A stretch of DNA of 64,000 nt, from contig NZ_CP177357.1 in assembly GCF_046845755.1 (NCBI RefSeq), positions 372,001-436,000 of the forward strand, read 5' to 3'. This stretch comes from Rubrivirga sp046845755 (GTDB lineage Bacteria > Bacteroidota > Rhodothermia > Rhodothermales > Rubricoccaceae). Position numbers and translations under genes: made by a program. The notes under the pieces were generated by a model. That model was not told where the DNA came from. It did not search any database and worked only from the letters and a program-made list of their open reading frames with translations. Shown piece after piece: positions 12,402-20,808 of the stretch; the stretch's first letter is position 1, and each line of letters begins with the position of its first letter.

Positions 12402-12571
12402 ACCGGGCTGGTCCGGGCGCCCGGGTCGGGGAAGACTGGAAGAGAAGAAGAGGGAGGGAGACGAGGCATGGGCACGTGCGCCACCTGTCCATCGGGAATC
12501 AGACTCCTCTGCTCATCTTCTCGCATCGGTGCCGAGCGCCCCCGCCCCGAGCCCTTGCGGACGCCCCCCCG

Positions 12572-12579
12572 TATCTTTC
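12572..12579 (+). promoter_or_regulatory. Bacteroidota-type -7 element (TATCTTTC) before bioY
   Basis: TATCTTTC lies 21 nt before the bioY ATG. Seven of eight positions match TAnnTTTG. Confidence 0.5.
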
Positions 12580-12600
12580 CCGACCCCACACGCCGCCGTC

Positions 12601-13179
12601 ATGTCCCTCGCCCTCACCGCCCCGTCCGCCGCCTCCGTCGACCGCCTGCGCGCGGCCGACGCCCCGCTCGTGCTCCAGGCCGCGCTCGTCGTCGGCACGG
12701 CGCTGCTGACCGCGCTGCTCGCCCAGTTCGAGGTGCGGATCTACTTGTGGGAGGTCCCGCTGACGCTGCAGACGGTCGCCGTTTACGGCGCCGGGCTGTT
12801 TCTGGGCTCGCGCAACGGCGCGCTCGCGATGGGGCTGTACCTCGCGCTCGGGCTGGCGCTGCCGGTGTACGCGGGCGGCGCCAGCGGGCTGGCGCACCTG
12901 GCGGGCGCCTCGGCCGGCTATCTGTTTGCGTTCCCGCTCGTCGCGGCCATCGGCGGGGCCGTCACGCGCCGGCGGCGCGGGTTCGGGCGCTCGCTGCTGG
13001 CGCTCGCGGGCGGCTCCGTCGCCCTCTTCGCGTGCGGCGTGCTCGGGCTGTGGCTGGCGACCGACCTCTCGGCGGCCGAGGCCGTCGTCAACGGCTGGCT
13101 CCGGTTCGTCCCGTGGGACTTGACCAAGATCGCGCTCGTCGGCTCGCTCTACGCCATCGCGCGGCGCGCGACGGCATAG
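12601..13179 (+). CDS. bioY: BioY biotin transporter substrate-binding subunit
   Basis: This 192-residue integral membrane protein has about six hydrophobic segments. It shows the BioY signatures VPLTLQTVAVYGAGLFLGSR (start of the second membrane region) and RFVPWDLTKIALVG near the C-terminus. BioY captures biotin and either works alone or with the EcfA/EcfT energy module; no such module is nearby. The ATG at 12601 is preferred over an in-frame one 72 bp upstream because it follows the promoter-like TATCTTTC and gives the family length. Confidence 0.92.
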   Translation: MSLALTAPSAASVDRLRAADAPLVLQAALVVGTALLTALLAQFEVRIYLWEVPLTLQTVAVYGAGLFLGSRNGALAMGLYLALGLALPVYAGGASGLAHLAGASAGYLFAFPLVAAIGGAVTRRRRGFGRSLLALAGGSVALFACGVLGLWLATDLSAAEAVVNGWLRFVPWDLTKIALVGSLYAIARRATA

Positions 13180-13202
13180 CGCACAACCGGCTCACCGAAT
13201 CT

Positions 13203-13235
13203 CGACGCCCGTCCGGCACGTCCGGTCGGGCGTCG
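13203..13235 (+). terminator. Terminator-like hairpin after bioY
   Basis: CGACGCCCG pairs with CGGGCGTCG across a 15-nt loop that itself repeats TCCGG. The sequence then runs TCCGTTCTC. Confidence 0.5.
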
Positions 13236-13309
13236 TCCGTTCTCGCCCGCCCCGTTACCCGGTCGCCCGCTTGCGCGGCTCGCCAGGTGCTCACGATCCC
13301 CCCCGACCC

Positions 13310-13969
13310 ATGCCCCTCCGCCTTTCTCTTCTGGCCCTCGCCGCCGTCGCCCTCCTGGGCGCCTGCGATGTCAACGAGCCCTACTACGAAGACACCTCCC
13401 TGCGCGTCTTCGTCGCCGACTTTTCCTTTGACGCCCAGGACTACGCAGTGGGCGGCGACCTCAAGACGGCCACCTTCGACGCCCGCGACGCGAGCGTCAG
13501 CCGAGGCGACCTCGACGACGCGCTCGCGACGGCCGGCGACGGCGCGCTCGTGATGCTGTACATCGACGTCGAGCTGGTCTCGCCGGTCGAGGGCGCGTCG
13601 GGCAACCCGACGTACGCCGCGCTCCCGCTCTCGCGCTCGTTCGAGGAGATCGTCCTGGCCGACGACGGGAACGGCGGCACGACGACGGTCCCGGTCGTCG
13701 GCTACACGGCCTCCTACGAGTACTCGTTCGACAACCAGGACCTGTACTTCGATGTCGTCTCGTCGGCCCCGTACACCGACTTCTCGGCCGACCCGGCCGA
13801 CTTGTTCGACTTTATCGTCCCGCAGCGCGTGCTCGGCGGGTCGAGCGACATCGACCTCCGGCTCGTGGTGATCCCGCAGGACCTGTACTTCGCGAGTGGC
13901 CGCGCCGGCGCCCGGATCGACCTGCGCGACTACGCCGCCGTCAAGGCCGCCTACAACCTGCCCGACTGA
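13310..13969 (+). CDS. Lipoprotein of unknown function
   Basis: This 219-residue protein has signal MPLRLSLLALAAVALLGACD (lipobox LGAC) followed by an acidic, aromatic-rich mature part such as DVNEPYYEDTSLRVFVADF. Strand-like segments with Tyr and Asp are frequent (YTASYEYSFDNQDLYFDVV), suggesting an all-beta extracellular domain. No catalytic motif is recognised. It is flanked by terminator-like hairpins on both sides, so it is probably transcribed alone. Confidence 0.65.
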   Translation: MPLRLSLLALAAVALLGACDVNEPYYEDTSLRVFVADFSFDAQDYAVGGDLKTATFDARDASVSRGDLDDALATAGDGALVMLYIDVELVSPVEGASGNPTYAALPLSRSFEEIVLADDGNGGTTTVPVVGYTASYEYSFDNQDLYFDVVSSAPYTDFSADPADLFDFIVPQRVLGGSSDIDLRLVVIPQDLYFASGRAGARIDLRDYAAVKAAYNLPD

Positions 13970-13980
13970 GCCGAGCCGAG

Positions 13981-14020
13981 GGGTGGGGCGGCAGGCATCG
14001 GATGCCCCTTGCCCCATCCC
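13981..14020. terminator. Bidirectional terminator between convergent genes
   Basis: GGGTGGGGC near the left pairs with GCCCCATCCC on the right, enclosing an inner GGCATC/GATGCC stem. It lies between a plus-strand gene ending at 13969 and a minus-strand gene ending at 14037. Confidence 0.5.
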
Positions 14021-14036
14021 TCTTGCCTCGTGCCCT

Positions 14037-14684
14037 CTAAAACTCGTTCTCGGCCTTCCACAGCGTCGCCCGCTGGACGAACTCGTTGGTCGTCTTCAGG
14101 CCCAGCTTCTGCTTGATGTGGACGCGGTGCGTCTCGACCGTCTTGGGCGAGAGCATCATCGTGTCGGCCACCTGGGCGGTCGTCATGCCCGAGCCGAAGT
14201 GGCGGAAGACCTCGAGCTCGCGGTCGGTCAGGTCGGCCACGGTCGACTCGGTCGGCGTGGTCGTCGAGAGGTAGCTCCCCACGACGCGGTCGCGGACGGC
14301 GTCGGACAGGTGGAGGCGGCCGTCGAGGACGGTCCGGATGGCGTCCAGGAGCGTGTCCGAGGCCTCCTGCTTGGCGACGTAGCCGCGCGCGCCGGCGCGG
14401 ACGGCGCGCTCGGCGTAGACGCGCTCGGCGTAGGCCGAGAGCGCGAGCACGTGGAGGTCGGGGTACATCGACCGGAGCTGCTTGGTGAGCTCGATGCCGT
14501 CGGACCCGTCGATCGAGATGTCGACGAGGGCGAGGTCGGGCTTGCTGAGCGCGATGCCGTCGAGCGCGTCCGGCCCCGACCCGGCCTCGCCGACGACCTC
14601 GAGGTCGCCGGAGGAGCGGATCAGGGCGCGGATGCCGTCCCGGGTGATCGGGTGGTCTTCGACGATAAAGATGCGGTGGGCCAT
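14037..14684 (-). CDS. NarL/LuxR-family response regulator
   Basis: This 215-residue regulator has a receiver domain (about 1-120). It carries the acidic pocket in IFIVEDHPITRDG, the phospho-acceptor Asp in LALVDISIDGSDG and the conserved Lys in GARGYVAKQEA. A LuxR-type HTH follows (about 148-210; LTDRELEVFRHFGSGMTTAQ, SPKTVETHRVHIKQKLG). No histidine kinase is adjacent, so the partner is unlinked. A perfect TATGTTTG element sits 22 nt upstream of the ATG. Confidence 0.93.
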   Translation of the reverse strand: MAHRIFIVEDHPITRDGIRALIRSSGDLEVVGEAGSGPDALDGIALSKPDLALVDISIDGSDGIELTKQLRSMYPDLHVLALSAYAERVYAERAVRAGARGYVAKQEASDTLLDAIRTVLDGRLHLSDAVRDRVVGSYLSTTTPTESTVADLTDRELEVFRHFGSGMTTAQVADTMMLSPKTVETHRVHIKQKLGLKTTNEFVQRATLWKAENEF

Positions 14685-14706
14685 TCGACAGAGGAGGGCG
14701 GGGTGC

Positions 14707-14714
14707 CAAACATA
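14707..14714 (-). promoter_or_regulatory. Bacteroidota-type -7 element (TATGTTTG), exact match
   Basis: On the minus strand TATGTTTG matches TAnnTTTG at every fixed position and lies 22 nt before the response-regulator ATG. Confidence 0.6.
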
Positions 14715-14834
14715 GCCCACATGGGGTGCCTCCCCCGCGTCGCACGTCCCCGGGCATGTGGGCACGGGTGGAACGCCGCGGGCCGTTCCCCGTGGGAGCC
14801 CGGCGGCCGGCCGGCCGCCCCTTCTCCCGATCCC

Positions 14835-15935
14835 ATGCGCTTCCGCTACGCCGACTGGAACGAGGACCGCCACGGGTCCCCCAAGTCCACGTTCGACACC
14901 CTGCTCGACCTGTTCCAGCAGCTCCTCCTCCACACCGGCGGCGACGCCGACGAGGCGCTCCGCTGGCTGACCGCCATCGACAAGGAGTACGGGATCACCG
15001 ACGAGGGGATGGGGCTGGGCGACTTTATCGAGGCGCTCAAGGACCAGGGCTACATCGACCGCGACGACGAGACCGGCGTCGTCTCGATCACGGCCAAGGC
15101 CGAGCGCGGGCTGAGGGAGCGGTCGCTCGAGGAGATCTTCTCCCAGCTCCGCAAGGCGGGCCGAGGCGACCACAAGACGCCGTTCTCGGGCGCCGGCTCG
15201 GAGCGCCAGCCCGAGACGCGCCCGTTCCACTTTGGCGACGACGTCCACGACCTCGACGTCACGGGCACGCTGCAGAACGCGTTCAAGCGCGGCGGCATCG
15301 GCGAGTTCTCGCTGGCGGAGGACGACTTCCAGGTGTTCGAGACCGACCACCACACGTCGGTCGCGACGGTCCTGATGATCGACCTCAGCCACTCGATGGT
15401 GCTCTACGGCGAGGACCGGATCACGCCCGCGCGGAAGACGGCGCTGGCGCTGGCGGAGCTCATCACGACGCGCTACCCCAAGGACACCCTCGACATCGTG
15501 GCGTTCGGGAACGAGGCCTGGGAGGTCGAGATGAAGGACCTCCCGTACCTCCAGGTCGGCCCGTTCCACACCAACACGCGCGCCGGGCTCGAGCGCGCGC
15601 GCGACATCCTGCGGCGGCGGAAGAACCGCAACAAGCAGATCTTCATGATCACCGACGGCAAGCCGTCGTGCCACTTCGTGAACGGGCGGATGTACCGGAA
15701 CGCCTACGGGCTCGACCGCCAGATCGTCAACAAGGTGCTCGACGAGGCCGCCATCTGCCGCCGCGAGGGGATCACGATCTCGACGTTCATGATCGCCCGC
15801 GACCCGTACCTCCAGGACTTTGTCCGCCAGCTGACGGAGGTCAACCACGGCCGGGCCTACTACGCCGGGCTCGACGAACTGGGCGGCTTCCTGTTCGAGG
15901 ACTACGCCCGCAACCGCCGCAAGCGGATGCGCTGA
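14835..15935 (+). CDS. VWA-domain protein
   Basis: This 366-residue protein has an N-terminal helical region (about 1-170) and a von Willebrand A domain (about 175-350). The MIDAS motif is DLSHSM (DxSxS form); the other metal-site regions are the Thr/Asn segment FHTNTRAGLERA and MITDGKPSCH. It has no signal peptide or membrane segment and is therefore cytoplasmic. Relatives are commonly paired with a magnesium-chelatase-like AAA ATPase, but none lies next to this gene. The start at 14835 (MRFRYADWNEDRHG) is preferred over the much longer open frame because the upstream codons overlap the divergent regulator and its promoter. Confidence 0.9.
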   Translation: MRFRYADWNEDRHGSPKSTFDTLLDLFQQLLLHTGGDADEALRWLTAIDKEYGITDEGMGLGDFIEALKDQGYIDRDDETGVVSITAKAERGLRERSLEEIFSQLRKAGRGDHKTPFSGAGSERQPETRPFHFGDDVHDLDVTGTLQNAFKRGGIGEFSLAEDDFQVFETDHHTSVATVLMIDLSHSMVLYGEDRITPARKTALALAELITTRYPKDTLDIVAFGNEAWEVEMKDLPYLQVGPFHTNTRAGLERARDILRRRKNRNKQIFMITDGKPSCHFVNGRMYRNAYGLDRQIVNKVLDEAAICRREGITISTFMIARDPYLQDFVRQLTEVNHGRAYYAGLDELGGFLFEDYARNRRKRMR

Positions 15936-15949
15936 GGGCCTGACCACAC

Positions 15950-15979
15950 GCGGGCGCCCGACTCGCGCCGGGCGCCCGC
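15950..15979. terminator. Strong GC hairpin between convergent genes
   Basis: GCGGGCGCCCG and CGGGCGCCCGC form an 11-bp stem with an 8-nt loop just after the VWA gene. The remaining 169 bp before the convergent beta-helix gene show nothing else. Confidence 0.5.
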
Positions 15980-16148
15980 GGCCCCATGAAACGACCGGCA
16001 ACCGCAAATCGCCGGAGCCCGGCGGGACCAACCGCCGGGACTCCCAACGTAGGGCGCGCGCGCTCCCCGGCCAAACGACGCCGCCGACTCCGCGCAGGTT
16101 GTCGCTCAGACCAAGAGCGGGCGGCGCGCGGCCTCCCGATCCTCGCTG

Positions 16149-17507
16149 CTACGGCTCGCTCCCGGTCGCCCCCCAGATCAGGGCGGGCTGAACGCCGTAC
16201 GGCTTGGCCTCGTCGTTGATGGGGAACGGGAGCGCGCGGGCGTCGAAGGCCATCTGGGGCGCGAAGTTGGCGATGGCGACGGTCCCGCCGTCCGTGTTGG
16301 CCCCGAAGAGGCGGCGGACGTTGTTCATGAACGAGGGCTCGGCCGAGACGCCGCTGCTGGACGCCGCCTGGAGCGGCGCGAACGCGACGGGGATGTTGGG
16401 GTCGAAGGCCACGTTCCCCGACATCTCGCCGTCGAGGTCGTCCTCCACGTCGTAGAGGTCAAGCACGCGGTAGACGGCGCCGGTCCCGAACTTGCCCGCG
16501 ACCACGGCGGCCTCCGGCGCGCTCTCGCCCCAGAGCACCCCGTTGAGGAAGAACAGGTTCTCGCGGAGCACCAGGTCGCCCATCCGGTCCTGGGGCCAGT
16601 CGTGCTGGAAGACGCCGCCGGGGTTGTACGCGAAGATGTTGCGGTCGAACACCATCTCGTCGAACGCGTCGCGGTGGTACAGCTTGACCGTCGAGACGTC
16701 GGCGGCGTCGGGGTCCGGGCGGTACGGGAAGTTGAGGAGGAACGAGTTGTGGCGGACGACCAACCGGCCGAACGGCGCCCCGACCCGCTGCCCGAATGTC
16801 TGGGTGTCGAACGCGCGGATGTTGTTGAGGAAGAAGTTGTTCTGGATGACCACCTCGCCCGACGTGCCGCGCGGCGGCGACGCCCCCAGCCGGAGCGCCC
16901 CGACGGCCCCGTTGATGAACACGTTGTCGGCGACGACCAGCCGCTGGACCTCGACGCCCGGCCCGCCGAACGACATGATCGGGTAGTGCCGCGACTCGCC
17001 CTGGAGCAGGCTGTTCGTCCGGGCGTCGTACTTGTTGGACGGGGACGCGTCCAAGATCAGGCCGCTCACGACGAGCTCGCGGAGCGACGAGCGGTTCTCC
17101 ATCTGGACGATGGCGCCGTCGCGGCCCCAGATGGTCGGGACCCGGACGTGGAAGGCGAACGGCTGGCGGCCCGAGAAGTCGTCGTTGAAGCCGGCCAGGA
17201 GTTTGAGCGTCCCGTCGGGGTTGGTGATGCGGGGGATCTTCTGGACGCCCGCGCCGAACTCGCCGTCGTAGTCGCCCTGGGACACGCCCACGGTGACGGT
17301 GCGCTGGCCGCCCTCGTTGAGCAGCTCGGCCGCCTGCTGGAGCGCGCGCCACAGCTTGCGCTGGGCGAAGACGGTCGAGCCGTTCTCGCGGCTCTGGGCG
17401 AACTCGTAGGCCGGCGTCCCGCGCGGGCCGACCAGGATGATGGCGTCGGCCAGGGGGGCGGGGGCCGAGGGGCCGGCGGTGAGCAGGGCCAGCAGGAGGG
17501 CGAGCAT
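16149..17507 (-). CDS. Secreted right-handed beta-helix (pectate-lyase-like) protein
   Basis: This 452-residue protein has a signal peptide (MLALLLALLTAGPSAPAPLA) and repeated Asn/Val-rich turns of a parallel beta-helix. Examples are VVADNVFINGAVGALRLG, VVIQNNFFLNNI, LVVRHNSFLLNFPY, VFDRNIFAYNPGGV and LVLRENLFFLNGVLWG. These rungs place Asn ladders inside the helix, as in polysaccharide lyases and parallel beta-helix repeat proteins. No catalytic residues can be assigned safely. An alternative start at 17531 adds eight residues (MGRLPPRP). It stands alone and convergent to the VWA gene. Confidence 0.78.
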   Translation of the reverse strand: MLALLLALLTAGPSAPAPLADAIILVGPRGTPAYEFAQSRENGSTVFAQRKLWRALQQAAELLNEGGQRTVTVGVSQGDYDGEFGAGVQKIPRITNPDGTLKLLAGFNDDFSGRQPFAFHVRVPTIWGRDGAIVQMENRSSLRELVVSGLILDASPSNKYDARTNSLLQGESRHYPIMSFGGPGVEVQRLVVADNVFINGAVGALRLGASPPRGTSGEVVIQNNFFLNNIRAFDTQTFGQRVGAPFGRLVVRHNSFLLNFPYRPDPDAADVSTVKLYHRDAFDEMVFDRNIFAYNPGGVFQHDWPQDRMGDLVLRENLFFLNGVLWGESAPEAAVVAGKFGTGAVYRVLDLYDVEDDLDGEMSGNVAFDPNIPVAFAPLQAASSSGVSAEPSFMNNVRRLFGANTDGGTVAIANFAPQMAFDARALPFPINDEAKPYGVQPALIWGATGSEP

Positions 17508-17634
17508 CGGGCGGGGAGGGAGTCTGCCCATCCCTCCGCGAAGCGGGCGCCGGCGGGGTCACGCGGGTAGTCCGTTCGGACCAGAGGCCGGGGCGGCCCC
17601 GTCCCCTACACTCGCGCTCCCTTCAGCCGTCCCC

Positions 17635-18201
17635 ATGCGTGCCCTCCTCGTCGCCGTCGCCCTGACCCTCGGGGCCTCGGCGCAGCCGGCTCCTGTCGAC
17701 GCGTGGCTCAGCCTGGGCGTCGGGCCGGTGCTGGCGCAGCAGGCGGGCCCCGAGAACGACTTCTACCTCGCCGTGGCCGCTCACCTCGTCGAGGGCCCGT
17801 GGGTCGCGCGCCTGTCGTACGCCGAGGTCGACCGCGTGCGCCTCGACTTTAGCGGGGCGTTCGCCGGCGCGCGGGCCGGGGCGGAGCCCCCCGACATCGG
17901 TGGGAGGCCGTTCGCGCCGGACCGTTTCCAGACGCTGGCGGTCGGCCTAGGCCGGGCCTCGCTCCGTGACCGGACGGCACTGGCGGCGACCGTCGGCCCG
18001 TCGGTGACGTGGGGCGAGGACGGGGCGCGGGGCTACGACGGCTACGTCCGGGCGGGCGTGAGCCTGACGGGGCAGGGGGCGGTCCGGGTCGTGGGCCCGC
18101 TGTGGGCCGGCGTCGAGGCGGCGGGGACGATGGCCTCCGGGGCGTCGCACGCCGGAGGCGGGCTCGTGCTCCGCGTGGACCTCGCGCGGCGCGAGCGGTA
18201 G
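17635..18201 (+). CDS. Small exported envelope protein
   Basis: This 188-residue protein has signal MRALLVAVALTLGASAQ and a beta-rich mature part with alternating hydrophobic strands and Gly turns (GYDGYVRAGVSLTGQGAVRV, GGGLVLRVDLARRE). The pattern is compatible with an eight-stranded outer-membrane barrel. No family is recognised. It is divergent from the beta-helix gene with 127 bp between their starts. Confidence 0.6.
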   Translation: MRALLVAVALTLGASAQPAPVDAWLSLGVGPVLAQQAGPENDFYLAVAAHLVEGPWVARLSYAEVDRVRLDFSGAFAGARAGAEPPDIGGRPFAPDRFQTLAVGLGRASLRDRTALAATVGPSVTWGEDGARGYDGYVRAGVSLTGQGAVRVVGPLWAGVEAAGTMASGASHAGGGLVLRVDLARRER

Positions 18202-18264
18202 GGCGGCGGACCGGCGAGGAACGGGCGGATTCCCAAACGATCGCGGCGGCGCCCCCGGACAACC

Positions 18265-19608
18265 GTGATCTTCCCCCGTCCCCACGCCCCCGGCCCCGTG
18301 CTCCCCCGCGTCCTCGTCGTCACGTACTACTTCCCGCCCGCTGGCGGGCCGGGCGTGCAGCGCACGCTCAAAACGGTGCGCTACCTCCGCGAGACCGGCT
18401 TCGAGCCCGTCGTGCTGACCGTCGAGGACGGCGCGTTCCCGGCGACCGACCCGGGGCTGGTGGCCGACGTGCCCGAGGGCGTCCGCGTGGTGCGGACGCG
18501 GGCGCCGGACCCGCTGCGGCTCTACGGACGGTTGACGGGCAAGGGCGAGGTCCCGACCGGCGCCGTCTCGACGGCGGGGTGGGCGGCGCGGCTGGCGCTC
18601 TGGATCCGGGCGAACGTGTTCGTGCCGGACGCGCGTGTCGGGTGGGTCCCGTTCGCCAAGCTCGCCGGGCGCCGCGTGATCGGGCAGTCGCTGCGGATCG
18701 CCGAGCCCGTCGCCGCCGTCGTCACGTCGGGCCCGCCGCACTCGGTGCACTTGGTCGGGCGGCGGCTCCAGCGGATGGGCGTGCCCTGGGTCGCCGACTT
18801 CCGCGACCCCTGGACGGCCATCAACTTCTACGACGACCTCCCGATGTCGGGCCCGGCCCGCAAACTCGACGCGTGGCTCGAGCGGCGCGTGTTGAGGGGC
18901 GCGGACGCCGTCACGACCGTCAGCCCGACGTGGGCGCGGCACCTCGAGAACCGGGGCGGGATTCAGCGCGGGTCGGTGACGGTCGTCCACAACGGCGTCG
19001 ACCACGCAGACCTCGGTGCGGCGGACGACGTGGCCGTCCGAGGCGACGCGTTCGTGCTGGCGCACGTCGGGAGCCTGTACGCGACGCGCAACCCGACCGC
19101 CGTGTGGGAGGCGGTCCGCCGCTTGCGCCAAGCGGGCGAGATCGACCGGCTGGCGGTCCGGCTCGTGGGCACGACCGATCCCGACGTGCTTCAAGCAGCG
19201 GAAGCGACGGGCGCGCCGGTCGAGGCCGTGCCGTACGTCACGCACGCCGAGGCCGTCCGCGAGCAGGCGCGGGCGGGGGCGCTCCTGCTCAGCATCGAGC
19301 CGTTCTCGGCCGACCGCGGCATGATCACGGGCAAGCTCTACGAGTACCTCGCGAGCGTCCGCCCCGTGCTCGGCGTCGGGCCGCCCGACGGCGACGCGGC
19401 GGCGCTGCTCGCCGAGACCGGCGGCGGCGACCTGTTCGCCCGCGACGACGTGGACGGGGTCGCGGAATGGCTCCGCCGGCACTACGCGGCGTGGGACGCG
19501 GGCACCCCCCACGCGGGCGCCGCGTGGGACGCCGTGGCGCCGTACACGCGGCTCGCGCAGACCGAGACGCTGGCGGGCGTCATCCGCCAGCTCAACGAAG
19601 ACCGATGA
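18265..19608 (+). CDS. Glycosyltransferase family 4
   Basis: This 447-residue GT-B glycosyltransferase has an N-terminal Rossmann half with VLVVTYYFPPAGGPGVQRTL and VADFRDPW. The C-terminal half has VVHNGVD and the donor-site segment SIEPFSADRGMITGKLYEYL, where E and K contact the nucleotide-sugar. The start is GTG at 18265, with a further possible GTG at 18298. Its stop overlaps the GT2 start (ATGA), so the two transferases are translationally coupled. It is the first gene of the polysaccharide cluster. Confidence 0.92.
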   Translation: MIFPRPHAPGPVLPRVLVVTYYFPPAGGPGVQRTLKTVRYLRETGFEPVVLTVEDGAFPATDPGLVADVPEGVRVVRTRAPDPLRLYGRLTGKGEVPTGAVSTAGWAARLALWIRANVFVPDARVGWVPFAKLAGRRVIGQSLRIAEPVAAVVTSGPPHSVHLVGRRLQRMGVPWVADFRDPWTAINFYDDLPMSGPARKLDAWLERRVLRGADAVTTVSPTWARHLENRGGIQRGSVTVVHNGVDHADLGAADDVAVRGDAFVLAHVGSLYATRNPTAVWEAVRRLRQAGEIDRLAVRLVGTTDPDVLQAAEATGAPVEAVPYVTHAEAVREQARAGALLLSIEPFSADRGMITGKLYEYLASVRPVLGVGPPDGDAAALLAETGGGDLFARDDVDGVAEWLRRHYAAWDAGTPHAGAAWDAVAPYTRLAQTETLAGVIRQLNEDR

Positions 19609-20501
19609 GCCCGACGATCACGATCGCCGTGTGCACACGCGACCGGGCGGAGATCCTGGGCGAGGCGCTGGCGGCGCTGCTCGCCGAGGTCGAGGGGGGG
19701 GCCGGCGTCGAGGTGCTCGTCGTCGACAACGGGTCGACGGACGGGACGGCGGCCTTGCTGGCCGGGGTGGAGGGCGTGCGCGCCGTTCGCGAGCCGGTGC
19801 CGGGGCTGAGCGCGGCCCGCAACCGCGCGCTCGCGGCGTCCGACGCCGACTGGATCGTGTACCTCGACGACGACGCGTTCGTGTGGCCCGGCTGGCTGGC
19901 GGCGCTGCGCGAGGCGATCGCCCACGACGGCGTGGTGCTGGCGGGCGGCCCCATCGAGCCCCGGTTTCCGACACCGCCGCCCGCGTGGTTCGACCCCGCA
20001 AGCGTGCGCCGCACGTTCGGACCCGAGGGGCCGCTGCCCGACGCCGCCGCGCGCCGGGGATTTTCGGGCGGGAATCTGGCCGTCCGCCGCGACGCCCTCG
20101 CCGCCGTCGGCGGGTTCGACCCGGCGCTGGGGATGGTGGCGGGGCGGCTGGGGCTCGGCGAGGAGACCGAGCTGGCGGGGCGGCTGGTCGACCGGTTCGG
20201 GAACGCGACGTGGCACGCGCCCGCGATGGGCGTCGACCACCTGGAGCCGGCGTGGAAGCAGCGGCCCGGGTATGTGGCCCGGCGCGCGTTTGTGAACGGC
20301 CGCCAGGCGTGGCGCTACGCGGACGGCGGGCGCGGGCGGCAGGCCGGCTTTAGCGCGCTCAAGGCGGGCAAGCAGACGGCGCAAGGGCTGGCGCGGCTGG
20401 CCGGCGCCGTCGTCCGGCCCCGGCTGCTGCACGGCGCCATCCGGGGGCTGGCGACCGGCGCGGGCGCGGCGGTCGGCGTGGCGCGCGCGCTGAGGGGATA
20501 G
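19605..20501 (+). CDS. Glycosyltransferase family 2
   Basis: This 298-residue GT-A glycosyltransferase has ITIAVCTRDRAEILGEAL (nucleotide-binding start), VEVLVVDNGSTDGT, the divalent-metal DxD site in VYLDDDAF, and the acceptor-side FSGGNLAVRRDALAAVGGFD with EETE as the probable catalytic acid region. It overlaps the GT4 gene by 4 nt. The C-terminal tail is Ala/Arg-rich and may associate with the membrane. It probably adds a sugar to a surface glycan or lipid-linked repeat unit made by this cluster. Confidence 0.92.
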   Translation: MSPTITIAVCTRDRAEILGEALAALLAEVEGGAGVEVLVVDNGSTDGTAALLAGVEGVRAVREPVPGLSAARNRALAASDADWIVYLDDDAFVWPGWLAALREAIAHDGVVLAGGPIEPRFPTPPPAWFDPASVRRTFGPEGPLPDAAARRGFSGGNLAVRRDALAAVGGFDPALGMVAGRLGLGEETELAGRLVDRFGNATWHAPAMGVDHLEPAWKQRPGYVARRAFVNGRQAWRYADGGRGRQAGFSALKAGKQTAQGLARLAGAVVRPRLLHGAIRGLATGAGAAVGVARALRG

Positions 20502-20808
20502 GCCTCGGCTCGCGCAAGCGGAGGGCGCGCGCGTGCCGGCGGACACCCTCACCCTGGCTGCGTCGACCTGTCGGTGGTCCCTCTCCCGAGGGAAGAAGGG
20601 ACGGCGTAGGTGGCTCGCGCCAGCCGTCCGATCACCCCCTGTCCCCCTCCCCGCAAGCGGGATCCGAGACCTCATCCGAGGAGGGGGGACGCCGTAGGTA
20701 AGGCTCGCGCGAGCGAGCGGATGTGCGCCAGCAGGGTCGTGTCGGGCGGGGCGCCAGCCTCACTCTCCATTCTCCCTCCGCCAGCCCCCGCCCCGGTACC
20801 TTCGCGCC
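20502..20808. repeat. Intergenic stretch with two copies of a dispersed GC repeat
   Basis: This 307-bp gap holds two related units. The cores are GGGACGGCGTAGG-TGGCTCGCGCCAGCC (20598-20625) and GGGGACGCCGTAGG-TAAGGCTCGCGCGAGC (20685-20716). Each is preceded by palindromic TCTCCCGAGGGA-like or CTCATCCGAGGAG-like segments. The same core recurs at 25645 and, inverted, at about 62150. TACCTTCG at 20797-20804 is a possible promoter element 4 nt before the next ATG. Confidence 0.6.

Noticed and set aside
20502..20808. Possible CRISPR array in the repeat-containing gap
   Set aside because: There are only two diverged units of unequal spacing, no regular spacers and no cas genes.
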